From positions 19,645,056 to 19,709,055 of the forward strand of contig CM022678.1 of the NCBI GenBank assembly GCA_012295275.1: DNA of 64,000 nt, read 5' to 3'. The position numbers and the translations under genes were made by a program. Below, one piece after another: positions 1-12,213 of this stretch. Position 1 is the stretch's first letter, and every line of letters starts with the position of its first letter. Below the pieces are notes generated by a model that had not been told where the DNA came from, did no database searches, and saw nothing but the letters and a program-made list of their open reading frames with translations. Source of the DNA: Chrysomallon squamiferum. Its lineage: Eukaryota; Mollusca; Gastropoda; Neomphalida; Peltospiridae.

Positions 1-499
1 GGGGGGAGAGAGCCCATGGTCGGCGAAGCGTGACTCAAGCAGGAGACCCCGAATGCATAATGAGCTAGAAAAATGTTTTTCAAACGGTGACGAGCAGAGC
101 GTAACAACATGTCACATGTAGCAATAGTAGTAGCAGATAAGCAGTAGTAGTAGGAGTAGTAGTAGTGATAGCTAGGTGCGCGACTACCACTGCTGCAGCT
201 ACAACATGAGTAACAGCCGCGGTTAGTGAAGACAGCAGATACAGCGTCCATCGTCACACACACACCCCGGGGGGGGCTTGCCCTCCACTGAGGCACGATG
301 GTCATGTGATGCGAGCGAGATAAACACTTCTTTACAAAACGTGGAGGTGGTGGGGGGGTCGTTGGTCACTGACTGGACTGGACTGGACTGGACTGGACGG
401 GTGTGTGGTAAGGTTATGTGAACAGGTTCTGCAGTGACTGACTGTTAAAACATTCCTCAACACAACAAACACAACCAACAGTTTCACCTCTAACAGTCC
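1..499. other. Left-edge unique segment, no gene seen
   Basis: This stretch is less AT-rich than its surroundings and includes a short TAG-rich run (about 121-170), a G-run near 268 and a short GGACT repeat near 370-400. I see no coding pattern and no convincing splice sites. It could belong to a gene or promoter outside the window, but nothing here shows it. Confidence 0.4.
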
Positions 500-549
500 A
501 CACACACACACACACACACACACCCACACACACACACACACACACACAC
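500..549. repeat. (CA)n microsatellite
   Basis: Almost uninterrupted CA dinucleotides with one CC interruption. Open frames across it are artefacts of the repeat. Confidence 0.95.
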
Positions 550-554
550 CTCAA

Positions 555-1135
555 ATAAGTTAAATACAGAGCACAGTAATCTACACACTGATTTACTTGA
601 AATAATTTACTTAAAGAACCTGTATAATTTAAATATAGGACAGAATAATATACACACTGAAATAATCTACACACACACAACTCAAATAACTTAAATACAG
701 AAAATAATCTACACTCATTTGAAACAATCTACATACAGGACCTGCATAATTTAATTACAGAACAAAATAATCTACACAGCAAATTCAAACAATCAATAAA
801 CAGAACTCAAATAATTTAAATACAGAACCCAGTGTTGATGATAATAAAAATATAAAACTATAACTTAATATTGTCAACTTCATTAATTAAAATAATATTA
901 ACAGAACAAAACAGTCTACACACTGATTTGAAACGTCACAGGACTAACAGTTGCATGACATTTAAATATAGAACAAAATATACTTTTAACCCACAATTCA
1001 AATAATCAATACCACTGAACTCGTCTAATTTAAATAAAGAACAAAATAATCTACATTTAAATAATGATCAACACTCAATTCAGACAGTCTACACACAGAA
1101 CTTATCTAATCTACATATGGGATTCAATATTACAA
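555..1135. repeat. Degenerate minisatellite (AATAATCTACACA.. family)
   Basis: Motifs of the type 'ATAATCTACACAC', 'AATTTAAATACAGAAC' and 'GATTTGAAA' recur every 35-65 bp in imperfect order. This indicates an old tandem array with many substitutions and indels. No gene is visible. Confidence 0.6.
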
Positions 1136-1264
1136 TAATCTATATCCAGAAGGAAACTGAAAATAAACAAATAATAAAAGTAATTTATAATCAACAAACA
1201 GCAGCTGTAAAACAATAAATTATAACAGAACTTAAACATGACACACAACACATCCATGGTATAC

Positions 1265-1334
1265 ATAGAGTCGTGAGTTCAAATCCTAACAAGTCTGTAT
1301 ACAAACTACAACACTCAAGTTAAGACATTTTATG

Positions 1335-1375
<41 letters not shown>

Positions 1376-1550
1376 GAGTCGCTGGTTCAAATCTCAACAA
1401 GTCTGTAAACAAGCAACATTCGAGTTCTGTATTTAAGTTATTCGAGGTCTGTGTGTGTAGATTATGACACACAACACAGCTATGACACACACACACACAC
1501 ACACACACACAGTCAGCAGTTGAAATCTCAACAAGTCTGTGTATACAAAA
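1265..1550. repeat. Three spaced copies of a tRNA B-box-like unit with CA/TA runs
   Basis: The phrase 'GTTCAAATCYYAACAAG' or a close variant occurs near 1276, 1384 and 1520, each time after an AGTCG/AGTCAG lead and before 'TCTGTATACAAA'. The core resembles the RNA polymerase III B box (GGTTCRANNCC). (AT)n and (AC)n runs separate the copies (1336-1375 and 1486-1511). No A box or cloverleaf is visible, so it is not called as a tRNA gene. It may be the remnant of a tRNA-derived SINE or a coincidence within a local tandem duplication. Confidence 0.4.
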
Positions 1551-2311
1551 TCCCTCCACTTTAATGACAAGATATTTATAGCACAGCAGATTAACAACAT
1601 CCTGCTAATGTATGATCCCAGTGCAAAAAATCAAACATGTCTGCACTTGTCTACATTTTTTTTTTTATTTTTATTTTTTTCTCAGACCAAGCTCGACCAG
1701 TCACCCACCGCTAACAATCAGCTAGTTTGGGTGGAGGAAGGAGGGGTGGGGGGGATGTCAGGATGGCCAAGACGTCCACCACATCAAAGACATTTATTGA
1801 CCGTTGTTTTTTTTTGTTTTTTTTCTTTGTTTCTTTCTTCTTCACATAATTGACAGAGATCAGCAGCGAATTGTGATGCAAAACAGCATCAATGTATTGA
1901 TGATTATTATTTCTTTTTCTTTTTCCTTTTTCCCCTCCTCATCAAAACAATTAACCTGCCTGCTTTTCTCTGTCAGGATCACAACTTCTAATCAATAATC
2001 TCAGTCGATTTGAAACAATCAACAACCTGTTTACGTCTGCATTCTCTTGTTTTTAAAAAAAAATCAAAAAATCTTTACAATGTTTGGAATCGTTGCCAGT
2101 GAGAGTTAAAAACCAGAAAGCTGCACAGTAACAATCAACTGTTTTACTGGCGCAAGACTCTGCTTAGCTTCCTGAACAAGATGGACAATGAACAACTTGT
2201 TTACAATACAGTGCTTTTAAAATCTTCACAATACGCTTGGATTCAGTAATCATACTTAAAACTGAAATGCATTTATTTATTAATTTATTCATTGTTATCA
2301 TCATTAATTAA

Positions 2312-2356
<45 letters not shown>

Positions 2357-3635
2357 TTTGTTTCTGTATATGCTTCCTATCCTATCTTATTAATAAAAAG
2401 TTTTATCTGAATTTGATTTTTTTTACTTTATTTTATTTATTTATTCATTTATTTATTTATTGAGCTGTCCAGTCTTAAACAAAAATAAAGTATAACAACG
2501 ACAAAAAAATAAAAAATACAGTTTAAAATGTATCTGGGAGTGACTGTTTTCTTAACAAGTTCTGACATCATCACATAAATGTATTTCCTCAAAAGTGTCT
2601 TCTAGTGTCATCAGAAAACTACAGCTATTGATTGGTCCATCATGTTGTATGTATTGACATCACAATTCAAGTACTGATGGGGTAAAACAGTGCCAACAGT
2701 GCCTGGTAAAACAGTGCCCTTGAAATGTTTTGTAATTTGTTTTTATTTTACTATCATTTTGTAAGGAGATGTGACATGTCAATGAAAAACAATAAAATAG
2801 TAACTGAGAAATATAAAGAATTTCTATTGGGTCATTAGTTTCTGACAGCCTGGGTACATTTTAAAACTATTCTAACAGACGACACTGGAATTAAAATATT
2901 CATAAACTGATTAGATGTAAGCAGCCTCAGTAATTTTGATGTGCACATATATAATTAGAATAAACTATATTTCAGTAAGTTATGTTGTAATTCTGTATAT
3001 TGTTTATTTATTTGGTTTTTTTATTATTATTTTACCTTCTTATTTTTATGCCTTTCTTTGTCTTTAAGAATTCTGCACTATTTCTACTACAGCAGAAACC
3101 AATCAATAGTTAAAACATTTCTATACTAGCTAACACACACACTGGTTATATATAGTTACATTTCCAATACTGCACTACATTCAAGTTGAAGCCCACGTTT
3201 ACAAATAACTGTTTCTAGTACATATAGTCCTTAAATCAGTTAGGGGGGGTTGGGGAGGGTGTCTTCCTACTACAACTTCATTCTACTAGAGGTAAAAATA
3301 AGTAAGCTATTGTCTTTCTTCAACATCTGCTCCATTATTCTACTGCTCTCATAGACCTGCATCAATGAAATGAAATCGGTGTGTGTGTTGTTTACGAGGT
3401 ATAAAACTAACACTATGAGCCGAGTAGTGGCAATGTTACATGTGGGGTTAGGAGAGATAGATGATGATGATGACGATGATGGCTACTGGCCAAGTTTGTT
3501 GATCTACTTTTTAAAGTGCAGCACAGCAAGGTGAAACAGGTTTCACAAACAGCAGCAGCAGCAGCAGCATCATCAGTGTTATCTCACCACGTCCAATAAA
3601 TCAATATCACAGCATCTACGTCAGATGTTTCCCCG
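1551..3635. other. Non-coding AT-rich stretch, no gene seen
   Basis: Mostly unique AT-rich DNA with T-runs, an (ATT)n run at about 2307-2356 and a short CAG run near 3551-3570. A slightly more balanced block at 3240-3620 has no reading frame or splice pattern that I would call a gene. It could be untranslated sequence. Confidence 0.4.
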
Positions 3636-3639
3636 TATG

Positions 3640-3835
3640 GTTTTAATACACACGAAAAAAACAAACACAGATGATACGTTTTTAGTTAAATTTTAGAAAA
3701 AAAAACAAATACCGATATGTTTTTTAGTTAAATTTAGAAAAAAAAAACAAATACTGATACGTTTTTAGTTAAAGTTAGAAAAAAATAACAAATACTGATA
3801 CGTTTTTAGTTATATTTGTGTCCTGAAAGAAGTTA
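3640..3835. repeat. Minisatellite, about 50-bp unit, about 4 copies
   Basis: Four imperfect copies of a unit containing 'GATACGTTTTTAGTTAAA', an A-run and 'ACAAATAC' follow one another. No gene overlaps. Confidence 0.7.
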
Positions 3836-3952
3836 AAGTATAAAATGTTTATAGAAAAAAAAGTTGTAAGGTAAGAGTTTGCATTGTTTCCTGTCTGTTT
3901 TTTTTAACTAGAATTAATGAATAATTGTTTTCTTTAATTAATTTCTTTTATT

Positions 3953-4048
3953 ACTACTACTACTACTACCATTATTATTCTTTTTGTTTTGTTTTTTATA
4001 TCTAGAACTAGTGTTTAATTGTTTCTTTAATTCATTTATTATTATTAT

Positions 4049-4107
<59 letters not shown>
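3953..4107. repeat. (ATT)n/(ACT)n trinucleotide runs
   Basis: ACT and ATT triplets dominate, with a near-pure (ACT)n tract at about 4049-4106. Long open frames here are poly-Thr or poly-Val artefacts of the triplet. Confidence 0.9.
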
Positions 4108-4268
4108 CTATTGCTAGTATTACTAGTACTATCATTATTATTCTTGTTGTTTTGTGCCTTTGGGTTTTCAAATGATAAAATGTTAAACAATTCTAAACAG
4201 TTATATAATGCAGAAGTTATTTAATAGTTTGTCACACTTTTACTTGTCCATCTTTGTTTTCTTTCCTT

Positions 4269-4270
<2 letters not shown>

Positions 4271-4328
<58 letters not shown>
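4271..4328. repeat. (CT)n microsatellite
   Basis: Pure CT dinucleotide run of about 58 bp, a polypyrimidine mirror repeat. Confidence 0.97.
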
Positions 4329-4333
<5 letters not shown>

Positions 4334-4528
4334 TTATTTCTTCTTTCTCTCTCTACTTAACTTTGAAACTGTCTCACTTTTAAAACAATTATGATGATGA
4401 AATAAATGTATGTGGTAGTGATAATGCTTCTTAAGCTGAGAGCAGAGAACCAAACAGTATAAACTTCTAAATGACTAATAATTAAACACACTATAAATAA
4501 TTCTGAAGTAATCACATTAACAGGTGTG

Positions 4529-4536
4529 CATATGTG

Positions 4537-4592
<56 letters not shown>
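4529..4592. repeat. (GT)n microsatellite
   Basis: Nearly pure GT run. A T-run follows at 4712-4742. Confidence 0.95.
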
Positions 4593-4596
<4 letters not shown>

Positions 4597-4599
4597 ATC

Positions 4600-4714
4600 A
4601 ATTCTGGACAAAGTATTTTCAATATAACCTACACAGAAGTATTTCAAATCCTTTCTGACACAACAGAAAAAATGAACAAACAATTTTTTTTTTTTAAACT
4701 ATATAACAGTATTA

Positions 4715-4749
<35 letters not shown>

Positions 4750-5090
4750 AATAAATAAGTCCTAAAATATTCTATTTTATAATTAAATAAAAAAAAAGGA
4801 GAAAAAAAAACTTCTAAAGGATCATTCTGGAATAAATATTTTCAAAGACACCAACAAACACTGTAATTGTAAACAACTAACAACAGCAGCTAAATGAACA
4901 AACTGTTAAACATTCTGAATGAAAAGAAATCTCTCTGCAGTGAGTATTTTCACTGAAAACCGATGTGCGAGATAAGTTAAAGTGTTTAAAAGCTATTACA
5001 CAGTCAGGTGACAACTGAAAGGTGTTACGTGGCAAGGAATGTCAGTGACATCACAACAACTCACTGTCAACTGTAACAGTCGGTGAGGTA
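4600..5090. other. Unique AT-rich spacer, nothing seen
   Basis: A- and T-rich unique sequence with homopolymer runs. No coding pattern on either strand. Confidence 0.4.
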
Positions 5091-5094
5091 TGTC

Positions 5095-5960
5095 AATACT
5101 TAGACACCTAACTATAAGATATATCAATACTTAGATATCTAGATATAAAATATATCAAAACCTAGATATAAAATATATCAATAGTGAGATATCTGGTATA
5201 AAATATATCAATAGTGAGATATAAACTATATCAATAGTGAGATATCTGGTATAAACTATATCAATAGTGAGATATCTGGTATAAAATATATCAATAGTCA
5301 GATATCTAGGTATAAAATATATCAATAGTCAGATATCTAGGTATAAAATATATCAATAGTGAGATATCTGGTATAAAATATATCAATAGTGAGATATCTG
5401 GTATAAAATATATCAATAGTGAGATATCTAGGTATAAAATATATCAATAGTGAGATATCTGGTATAAAATATATCAATAGTGAGATATCTAGGTATAAAA
5501 TATATCAATAGTGAGATATCTGATATAAAATATATCAATGGTGAGATATATAGGTATAAAATATATCAATAGTGAGATATCTGGTATAAAATATATCAAT
5601 AGTGAGCAATCTAGATATAAAATATTGACAATAGTGAGATATCTAGATATAAAATATATCAATAGTGAGATATCTAGGTATAAAATATATCAATACTTAG
5701 ACACCTAGATATAAAATATATCAATAGTGAGATATCTGATATAAAATATATCAATAGTGAGCAATCTAGATATAAAATATTGACAATAGTGAGATATCTA
5801 GATATAAAATATATTATCAATAGTAAGATATCCTGATATAAAATATATCAATAGTGAGATATCTAGATATAAAATATATCAATAAGATATCTAGATATAA
5901 AATACTGACAGCAGTGAGATACAGATCTAGATGCTAAATGCAACCAATACTAAGATATCT
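5095..5960. repeat. Minisatellite, about 31-bp unit, over 20 copies
   Basis: The unit contains 'GAGATATCTAGGTATAAAA' and 'TATATCAATAGT'. Copies run almost continuously and become degenerate at both ends. Each unit holds the palindrome GATATC and a TATAAAA string, so promoter predictions here would be false positives. Confidence 0.9.
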
Positions 5961-6720
5961 ACTTATAAAATACTGCCAACAGTGAGATTATCTTATGTAA
6001 AATATTGACAACAGTGAAAAAAACTAGATATAAAATACTGCCAATCTATATGTAAAATGCAGCCAAAGTCATATACCATTACTAACATACAATCGTAGTT
6101 TAAAACACCATTATTCCTACGCAACAGTAAACATTAATTGTAAGCAATTCTGCGACATATTTATGTTATAAAACATCATTACTAATTCAACAGCAGTAAA
6201 AACTGCAGTAATTATACAGTCAGTGAATAACGCTCACAGTGGCAGACAACTGCGTACAAAACAATGACCGTAAAAAGAACATTAATTATACATTCAGTAT
6301 GAAAAAAATAGAGCTAAATACGTCAAACAAAAGTAGTACGAAACTTGAATAACGACTACCGAAAACGTGACCGTATTTGAAAAAGAACTGAAACCTAGAA
6401 CGTATTTCTACGTAATATCAACGAACGATTATATAAAAAGACACGTAAACTATTTGAATTGCTTAATTAAACATTCTTCATTGTCTGTTCCTGTTGTTGT
6501 TGTTGTTGTTTTTTTACCGACATAAAACTACAAAAACGTAAGAACGCGTGACAAATCACGAATCACTGAAACGTTAAAAAGACGACACCAAACAACAGTT
6601 AGAAAAAGAAATTTCAAAAACATTCAGCCTGTAAATAATTAACATATTTTTTAAAACCGCCATGACAACCAGTTTTTTTTTTTTTTTTTTTTTTAAATTA
6701 AATTAAATTTAAATAATCCT
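5961..6720. other. Unique AT-rich spacer
   Basis: The first 100 bp hold decayed copies of the preceding minisatellite. The rest is unique AT-rich sequence with a TTG run near 6493 and a T-run at 6674-6694. If the minus-strand exon at 6724-6889 is real, this is its downstream intron. Confidence 0.4.
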
Positions 6721-6723
6721 TAC

Positions 6724-6889
6724 CTGACATCCATCAGGCATGGCCAGGCCACTCACTCGCCCGCAGTCCACCTCTCGTGTGGGTCGGACAGCGGGGGAGG
6801 GGTGGTACCAGGGTGGGTACCAAGTAAGCTAGCAGCAGCAGCAGCGTTGATGTTGATGATTATCTGTTCATGACTTTCCATTGCGTGCA
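6724..6889 (-). other. Candidate exon, possible 5' exon with translation start (minus strand)
   Basis: On the minus strand this block has a good acceptor (pyrimidine-rich, ending TTTTGTAG, first exon base at 6889) and a good donor (GTCAG followed by GTAAGG, last exon base at 6724). It is GC-richer than its surroundings. One frame gives a 43-codon run starting MESHEQ, with an Ala stretch and Pro-rich part, that ends at TGA before the donor. In another frame an ATG at 6741 starts six codons (MPDGCQ) that run open through the donor. One reading is a 5' untranslated exon with an upstream ORF, with the true CDS starting at MPDGCQ. I do not recognise the protein, and no downstream exon is visible between 1 and 6720. 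Confidence 0.35.
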
Positions 6890-7139
6890 CTACAAAACAG
6901 GATAAAGATTTGTGACAACGGAGCGAAAATGCTGTGCCAATCGCGAAGTAGGACACTAAAAAAAAAATACACAACGCAATTCAAAGCTCTTCTCTAACAT
7001 TACAAAACAAAAAAAAAAAAAAAAATACACACTCGAGAAAAAAAAGAGAAAAAGAATAAGAAGTTGTCAGTACACTTCTGTCACAGCCACACTGACGTCT
7101 TCTACCACACTGTGACAACATCTACGTCGACGTACTCAC

Positions 7140-7300
7140 CCTCTGCCTCGTTAGGTGACTTATCTTGTAAAAATTCATGGTGTGCACATTAGAATGTGGT
7201 CGTAAACGATTGCCCTCGATCCCATGCAGCCTGCCAGTGCAGGCAACTGTACACATTGGGCAAGTCCATTATCTGGAGCAAGGGGTGAAAGGTCAGATGC
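7140..7300 (-). other. Candidate upstream exon ending in a strong donor (minus strand)
   Basis: The minus strand has a strong donor (GCAGAGG followed by GTGAGT) with last exon base at 7140. Splicing to the acceptor at 6889 would remove a 250-nt intron. The sequence before the donor is balanced in composition and open for about 16 codons in the frame that joins the MESHEQ reading. A TAA closes that frame just upstream, which suits a 5' untranslated exon. The 5' boundary is not visible. Confidence 0.3.
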
Positions 7301-7314
7301 GTGACAATGGCGTG

Positions 7315-7545
7315 TTAATTAACGGAATGAATGTTTGTTGAGGTACGACTCAGTGAACAGCAAGGTGGGGCCGAGCCGTCCGTCCCTTCGGTCGGCAAAT
7401 AAACAGCAGTGGTCAGTGAAAACAATGCTGCCAGTGCAAGACCAGCGCTGGACAGCTGGATAGGAATTTGTGTTAGTAGGTCACGGAAGAACTTGTGCCT
7501 GATTGATGTCTGAGTGGGCAATGCGATGAGGAAATTCGGGAACAT
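7315..7545 (-). other. Unassigned hydrophobic open frame of 76 codons (minus strand)
   Basis: The frame starts MFPNFLIALP and contains one hydrophobic stretch at about residues 30-50 that could form a membrane helix. It then becomes Ser/Thr/Pro-rich and stops. Composition is unlike the surrounding AT repeats. TAATAA lies immediately before the ATG, so it is a single exon or chance. I recognise no family. It could be part of a 5' untranslated exon of the transcript using the donor at 7140. Confidence 0.2.
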
Positions 7546-8592
7546 TTATTATTTTTTTTTTTTTTACATCACATTACTAAAAAATGTATTATTCAAAATT
7601 GCAGTAAACGATGACGTATTTGACGTTAATGACGTTAATAACTGTTAAGTTATACATTGTTAGTAAATGTTTGTAAAAATAAAACTGTTTCCCGTTTTCT
7701 TCTTCCCTTTTTTATTTTTTATTTTATTTTATTTTATTTATTTATTTATTTATTTATTTATTTTATATCTATGTTATTCCTCTTCTTTTTTTTTTTTTTT
7801 TTTTTTTTTCTTTTTCCTTTTTAAAAATCTTCTTTTTTCTGTTTGTAATATTAAAAAGTTAAAATAATATAAAATGGTCCATCGTTTTAAAAAAAAAAAA
7901 AAAAAGAAAAACAAACAATATGTAATATTCCTGTAAAAAAGATTTTAAAATTAATTTTTTTATATACACCTTTCTATAATTATTATAATTACGTTTATTA
8001 ATAATAATATAAACTTCTCTTCAGCATCAACATTTTTGTTGTTGTTGTTGTTAATTGTTGTTATAGTTATTATCTTTTTATAACTGTTTTCAAAATTTTC
8101 AAAAATGATTAATAATAAATTATGAATCATACACACCATTGTAATATAGTGTTAAGATTTTTGTACAACATATTATTATCATCATCATCATCATCATCAT
8201 TATCATCATCACTGTTATAACCCAGTAAATACAAACTGAAGTTCACTTCTATTTTGGACAACTTTTTATTTTTATTTTTTATAATTTTCAAAAAATTATT
8301 ATTAATATAAAACAATCATTATTATACTTTTTTAAAAAAAAAAAAAAATAAAGGTTTAAAAAATCTATTTGTTCAGTAGCAGCAGCTGGTTGAAGGTGAC
8401 ATAAAAACAGCTGTTGTGGCTGATGAAGATAACACAGTATATCTTGTCATCAGACATATGTAGCATGCAAAACAAACATATTAAATTCTTATCTGCTGTA
8501 TTTTCTACACCACTGATGTTGGGATATTAATTTTTATTTTATTTCATTTTATTTTATTTTATTTCAGTTCAGTTATTTTAGTTTAATTTAGT

Positions 8593-8653
<61 letters not shown>

Positions 8654-9220
8654 TTGTCACAACATGGTAGACATCAATGTGGTTGTGACAGCAGATACAT
8701 TGTCAAGTTTATTTATTTATTTTATTTTTTGTATTTCATTAATTTTGGATTTTAAACAGTAAAAACACAGATATAGTGTCATTTTTTTTTTTTTTTTTCA
8801 ATTTAAAAAAAGAAATAATGAAAAAGATGAAAAAAAAAAAAAAGATTAAATTTGGATTAATTTTATATAGGCCTAAATATTAAATTTATTTTGTATCATC
8901 ATTGATTTCTAACTTGTTGATATCATATTTTAGTTTCTTTAAATATTCATTTGTTTCAGACTTCAATAAAAAAATCTTTCCCCCAATTTAAAAAGGAAGA
9001 TGAATTTTCCTGGTTTTTCATAATTTTTTTGTCTTTTCTATTTTTTTTTTTTTTTTTTTATCTTTATCAGTTGACAGCTGGCAGAAGTAATAATATATCT
9101 ATAAATTGCAATGTAAAATATTTTTAAAAATTAAAAATTATTTGTAAAAAATCATGTTTAATTACACATATAATTATGTTAGATAAAGTTATAATAAAAT
9201 AAATCCATCTCTAAACGATT
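7546..9220. other. Homopolymer- and microsatellite-rich spacer, no gene
   Basis: Contains (TTTA)n at about 7717-7763, T-runs at 7787-7809, an (ATC)n run near 8174-8210, and (AG)n at 8596-8650. Several A/T homopolymers lie between 8780 and 9060. No coding pattern is seen. Confidence 0.6.
8596..8650. repeat. (AG)n microsatellite
   Basis: Pure AG run of about 54 bp. Confidence 0.97.
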
Positions 9221-9246
9221 TATATTGTCAAATATATTTAAACAGG

Positions 9247-9415
9247 TAATTTTATTTTATTTTATTTTATTTTATTTTATTTTATTTTATTTTTCATTTC
9301 ATTTCATTTATTTATTTATTTATTTATTTATTTATTTTATATATATATTTTTTATATTTATTTTATTTTTTTATTTTTATTTATACTTTATTATTTTTAT
9401 TATTATTATTACTAC

Positions 9416-9460
<45 letters not shown>

Positions 9461-9632
9461 AATTTATTATTTTATTATTATTATTATCATCATCATTATT
9501 ATTATTAATATTATTATTATCATTATTATTATTATTATTATTATTACTATTATTATTTTAATATTATTATTATTATTATTATTATTATATTATTATTATT
9601 ATTATCATCATCATTATCATTATCATTATTAT
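9247..9632. repeat. (TTTTA)n, (TTTA)n and (ATT)n compound microsatellite
   Basis: Three repeat types follow one another: pentanucleotide TTTTA at 9247-9293, TTTA at 9294-9340, then ATT with ATC interruptions to 9632. The 141-codon open frame across it is a repeat artefact. Confidence 0.95.
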
Positions 9633-9644
9633 TTATTTCACCCA

Positions 9645-9875
9645 CTTTAAGTCTGATTCTATTTCACATTAAGAGCTACTGACCGCTGTACAGTTATTAC
9701 TAAACCACTGACTGACCACACACTGACCATTCAGTGACCATCAACTACAGATTAATGACTGCCCAGCCATTGACCACTGTACTACTGATAAGTAAACCAC
9801 TGAGTGGCCAACTATGACCATTCACACTGACCATCACTGCTAGTGATTAGTAAGTACTTGACCACTCTCACAAAT
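9645..9875. repeat. TGACCA/CACTGA-rich degenerate repeat
   Basis: The words CTGACCA, CCACTGA and TTCA recur about every 12-20 bp. This looks like a short-unit array that has decayed. No gene seen. Confidence 0.5.
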
Positions 9876-9879
9876 CTAC

Positions 9880-10710
9880 AGTCTACAACTATGTACTATA
9901 ACTACATACTGTACAACAATGTACTGTATAAATATACACTGTACAACTGTGTACTGTACAAATATACACTGTACAACTGTGTACTGTACAAATATACACT
10001 CTACAACTATGTACTGGATAACTATACACTGTACAACTGTGTACTGTACAAATATACACTGTACAACTGTGTACTGTACAACAATGTACTGTACAAATAT
10101 ACACAGTACAACCATGTATTGTACAAATATACACAGTACAACCATGTATTGTACAAATATACACTGTACAACCATGTACTGTACAAATATACACAGTACA
10201 ACTAGGTACTGTAACCATGTATTGTACAAATATACACTGTACAACCATGTACTGTACAAATATACACTGTACAACCATGTATTGTACAAATATACACTGT
10301 ACAACGATGTACTGCACAAATATACACTGTACAACCATGTACTGTACAAATATACACAGTACAACCATGTATTGTACAAATATACACTGTACAACTATGT
10401 ACTGTACAAATATACACAGTACAACCATGTATTGTACAAATATACACTGTACAACCATGTACTGTACAAATATACACTGTACAACGATGTACTGTACAAA
10501 TATACACTGTACAACCATGTACTGTACAAATATACAGTGTACAACCATGTATTGTACAAATAAACACTGTACAACGATGTACTGTACAAATAAACACTGT
10601 ACAACGATGTAATGTACATGTACTGTGATAAATATACACTGTACAAGAACGTACTGTACAAACATACACTGCACAGTCGTGTACTGCACAGTCGTACACA
10701 CACCGCTATG
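9880..10710. repeat. 30-bp palindrome-rich minisatellite, about 27 copies
   Basis: The consensus unit joins 'TGTACAAATATACAC' and 'TGTACAACCATGTAC'. It contains the 6-bp palindrome TGTACA twice, so any two units can pair on one strand. Because 30 is a multiple of three, several frames stay open on both strands (for example 274 codons on the minus strand with a repeating VVQCIFVQYM decapeptide). The openness follows from the period, so I do not call a protein. Confidence 0.9.
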
Positions 10711-10714
10711 CACA

Positions 10715-10985
10715 ACAATCAGCAGTCACAAGCTGGCGAGTATGTCACTGCTGACCAATGACCTTTCACTGCGCGCGCGGTCACTGACCACTCCCGCTTT
10801 TCCAAGTGGACGCACCCATCTGATTTAACATTCAACGCGAGCTGCTTGTGACACTGTGCATAACACCCCCCCCTCTCTCTCGCTGACTGAGCTGGCCCAC
10901 CCACACACACACACACACACACTCACACAGGTCTGTCCTGTACTGCAGTGTGCGTTGCTAGGCAACTAACCACTTGCTACGTATG
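10715..10985. promoter_or_regulatory. CpG-richer island with X-box palindrome, promoter candidate
   Basis: This block is much less AT-rich than its surroundings, with GCGCGCGC near 10772, several GACC/GGTC words and a CT run. At 10954-10966 it holds a perfect RFX-type X-box. No TATA box or initiator is clear. It could serve the minus-strand exons at 7.1-6.7 kb or be a stand-alone element. Confidence 0.35.
10954..10966. promoter_or_regulatory. RFX X-box palindrome
   Basis: The 13-mer GTTGCTAGGCAAC is an inverted repeat (GTTGC / GCAAC around TAG) and matches the X-box consensus bound by RFX factors, which often marks ciliary genes. The exact reverse complement occurs at 17570-17582. Function is inferred from the motif only. 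Confidence 0.4.
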
Positions 10986-11039
10986 CAAGAGCAAGTTTAA
11001 GAAGACCTCCTGAAGCAGTGCAGGACACAACAATGGAAA

Positions 11040-11144
11040 CAGGTCAAGTGTGCAGCTACACTGACAAACATTACCTGTGTGTTTCATTACCTACACAGTG
11101 GTCACACACATACACACACACACACACACAGACAGCTACACTGA

Positions 11145-11193
<49 letters not shown>

Positions 11194-11279
11194 GCTACAC
11201 TGACAAACATTACCTGTGTGTTTCATTACCTACACAGTGGGTCACTGGGATACAAACAAGTTTCATTTACACACACACT

Positions 11280-11317
<38 letters not shown>

Positions 11318-11381
11318 GCTACACTGACAAACATTACCTGTGTGTTTCATTACCTACACAGTGGTCACTGGGATACACAAG

Positions 11382-11429
<48 letters not shown>

Positions 11430-11472
11430 ACACACAAACACACCTGTGTGTTTCACACACACAGTGGTCACA

Positions 11473-11510
<38 letters not shown>

Positions 11511-11562
11511 GCTACACTGACAAACATTACCTGTGTGTTTCATTACCTACACAGTGGTCACT

Positions 11563-11602
<40 letters not shown>

Positions 11603-11650
11603 GCTACACTGACAAACATTACCTGTGTGTTTCATTACCTACACAGTGGT

Positions 11651-11682
<32 letters not shown>

Positions 11683-11737
11683 GCTACACTGACAAACATT
11701 ACCTGTGTGTTTCATTACCTACACAGTGGTCACTGGG

Positions 11738-11778
<41 letters not shown>

Positions 11779-11833
11779 GCTACACTGACAAACATTACCT
11801 GTCTGTTTCATTACCTACACTGTGGTCACTGGG

Positions 11834-11875
<42 letters not shown>

Positions 11876-11890
11876 ACACTGACAAACACA

Positions 11891-11936
<46 letters not shown>

Positions 11937-12079
11937 GCTACACTGACAAACATTACCTGTGTGTTTCATTACCTACACAGTGGTCACAGACACACACACA
12001 CACACACACAGACAGCTACACTGACAAACATTACCTGTCTGTTTCATTACCTACACAGTGGTCACTGGGATACACAAGT

Positions 12080-12122
<43 letters not shown>

Positions 12123-12181
12123 ACACTGACAAAGACTATGTGTTTCATTACCACACTGTGGTCACTGGGATACACAAGTCT

Positions 12182-12213
<32 letters not shown>

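Noticed and set aside
1265-1550. tRNA genes
   Set aside because: Only B-box-like cores are seen; there is no A box, acceptor stem or cloverleaf.
7190-7545. Membrane-protein gene of a named family
   Set aside because: One hydrophobic segment is visible, but the similarity to any family is too weak to name and a TAATAA sits before the ATG.
9225-9650. 141-codon plus-strand open frame rich in Ile/Leu/Tyr
   Set aside because: It is a translation of TTTTA, TTTA and ATT repeats with no unique coding sequence.
9876-10713. Several overlapping open frames of 100-274 codons on both strands
   Set aside because: They arise from a 30-bp unit whose length is divisible by three. There is no start context or splice structure, and no single frame is favoured.
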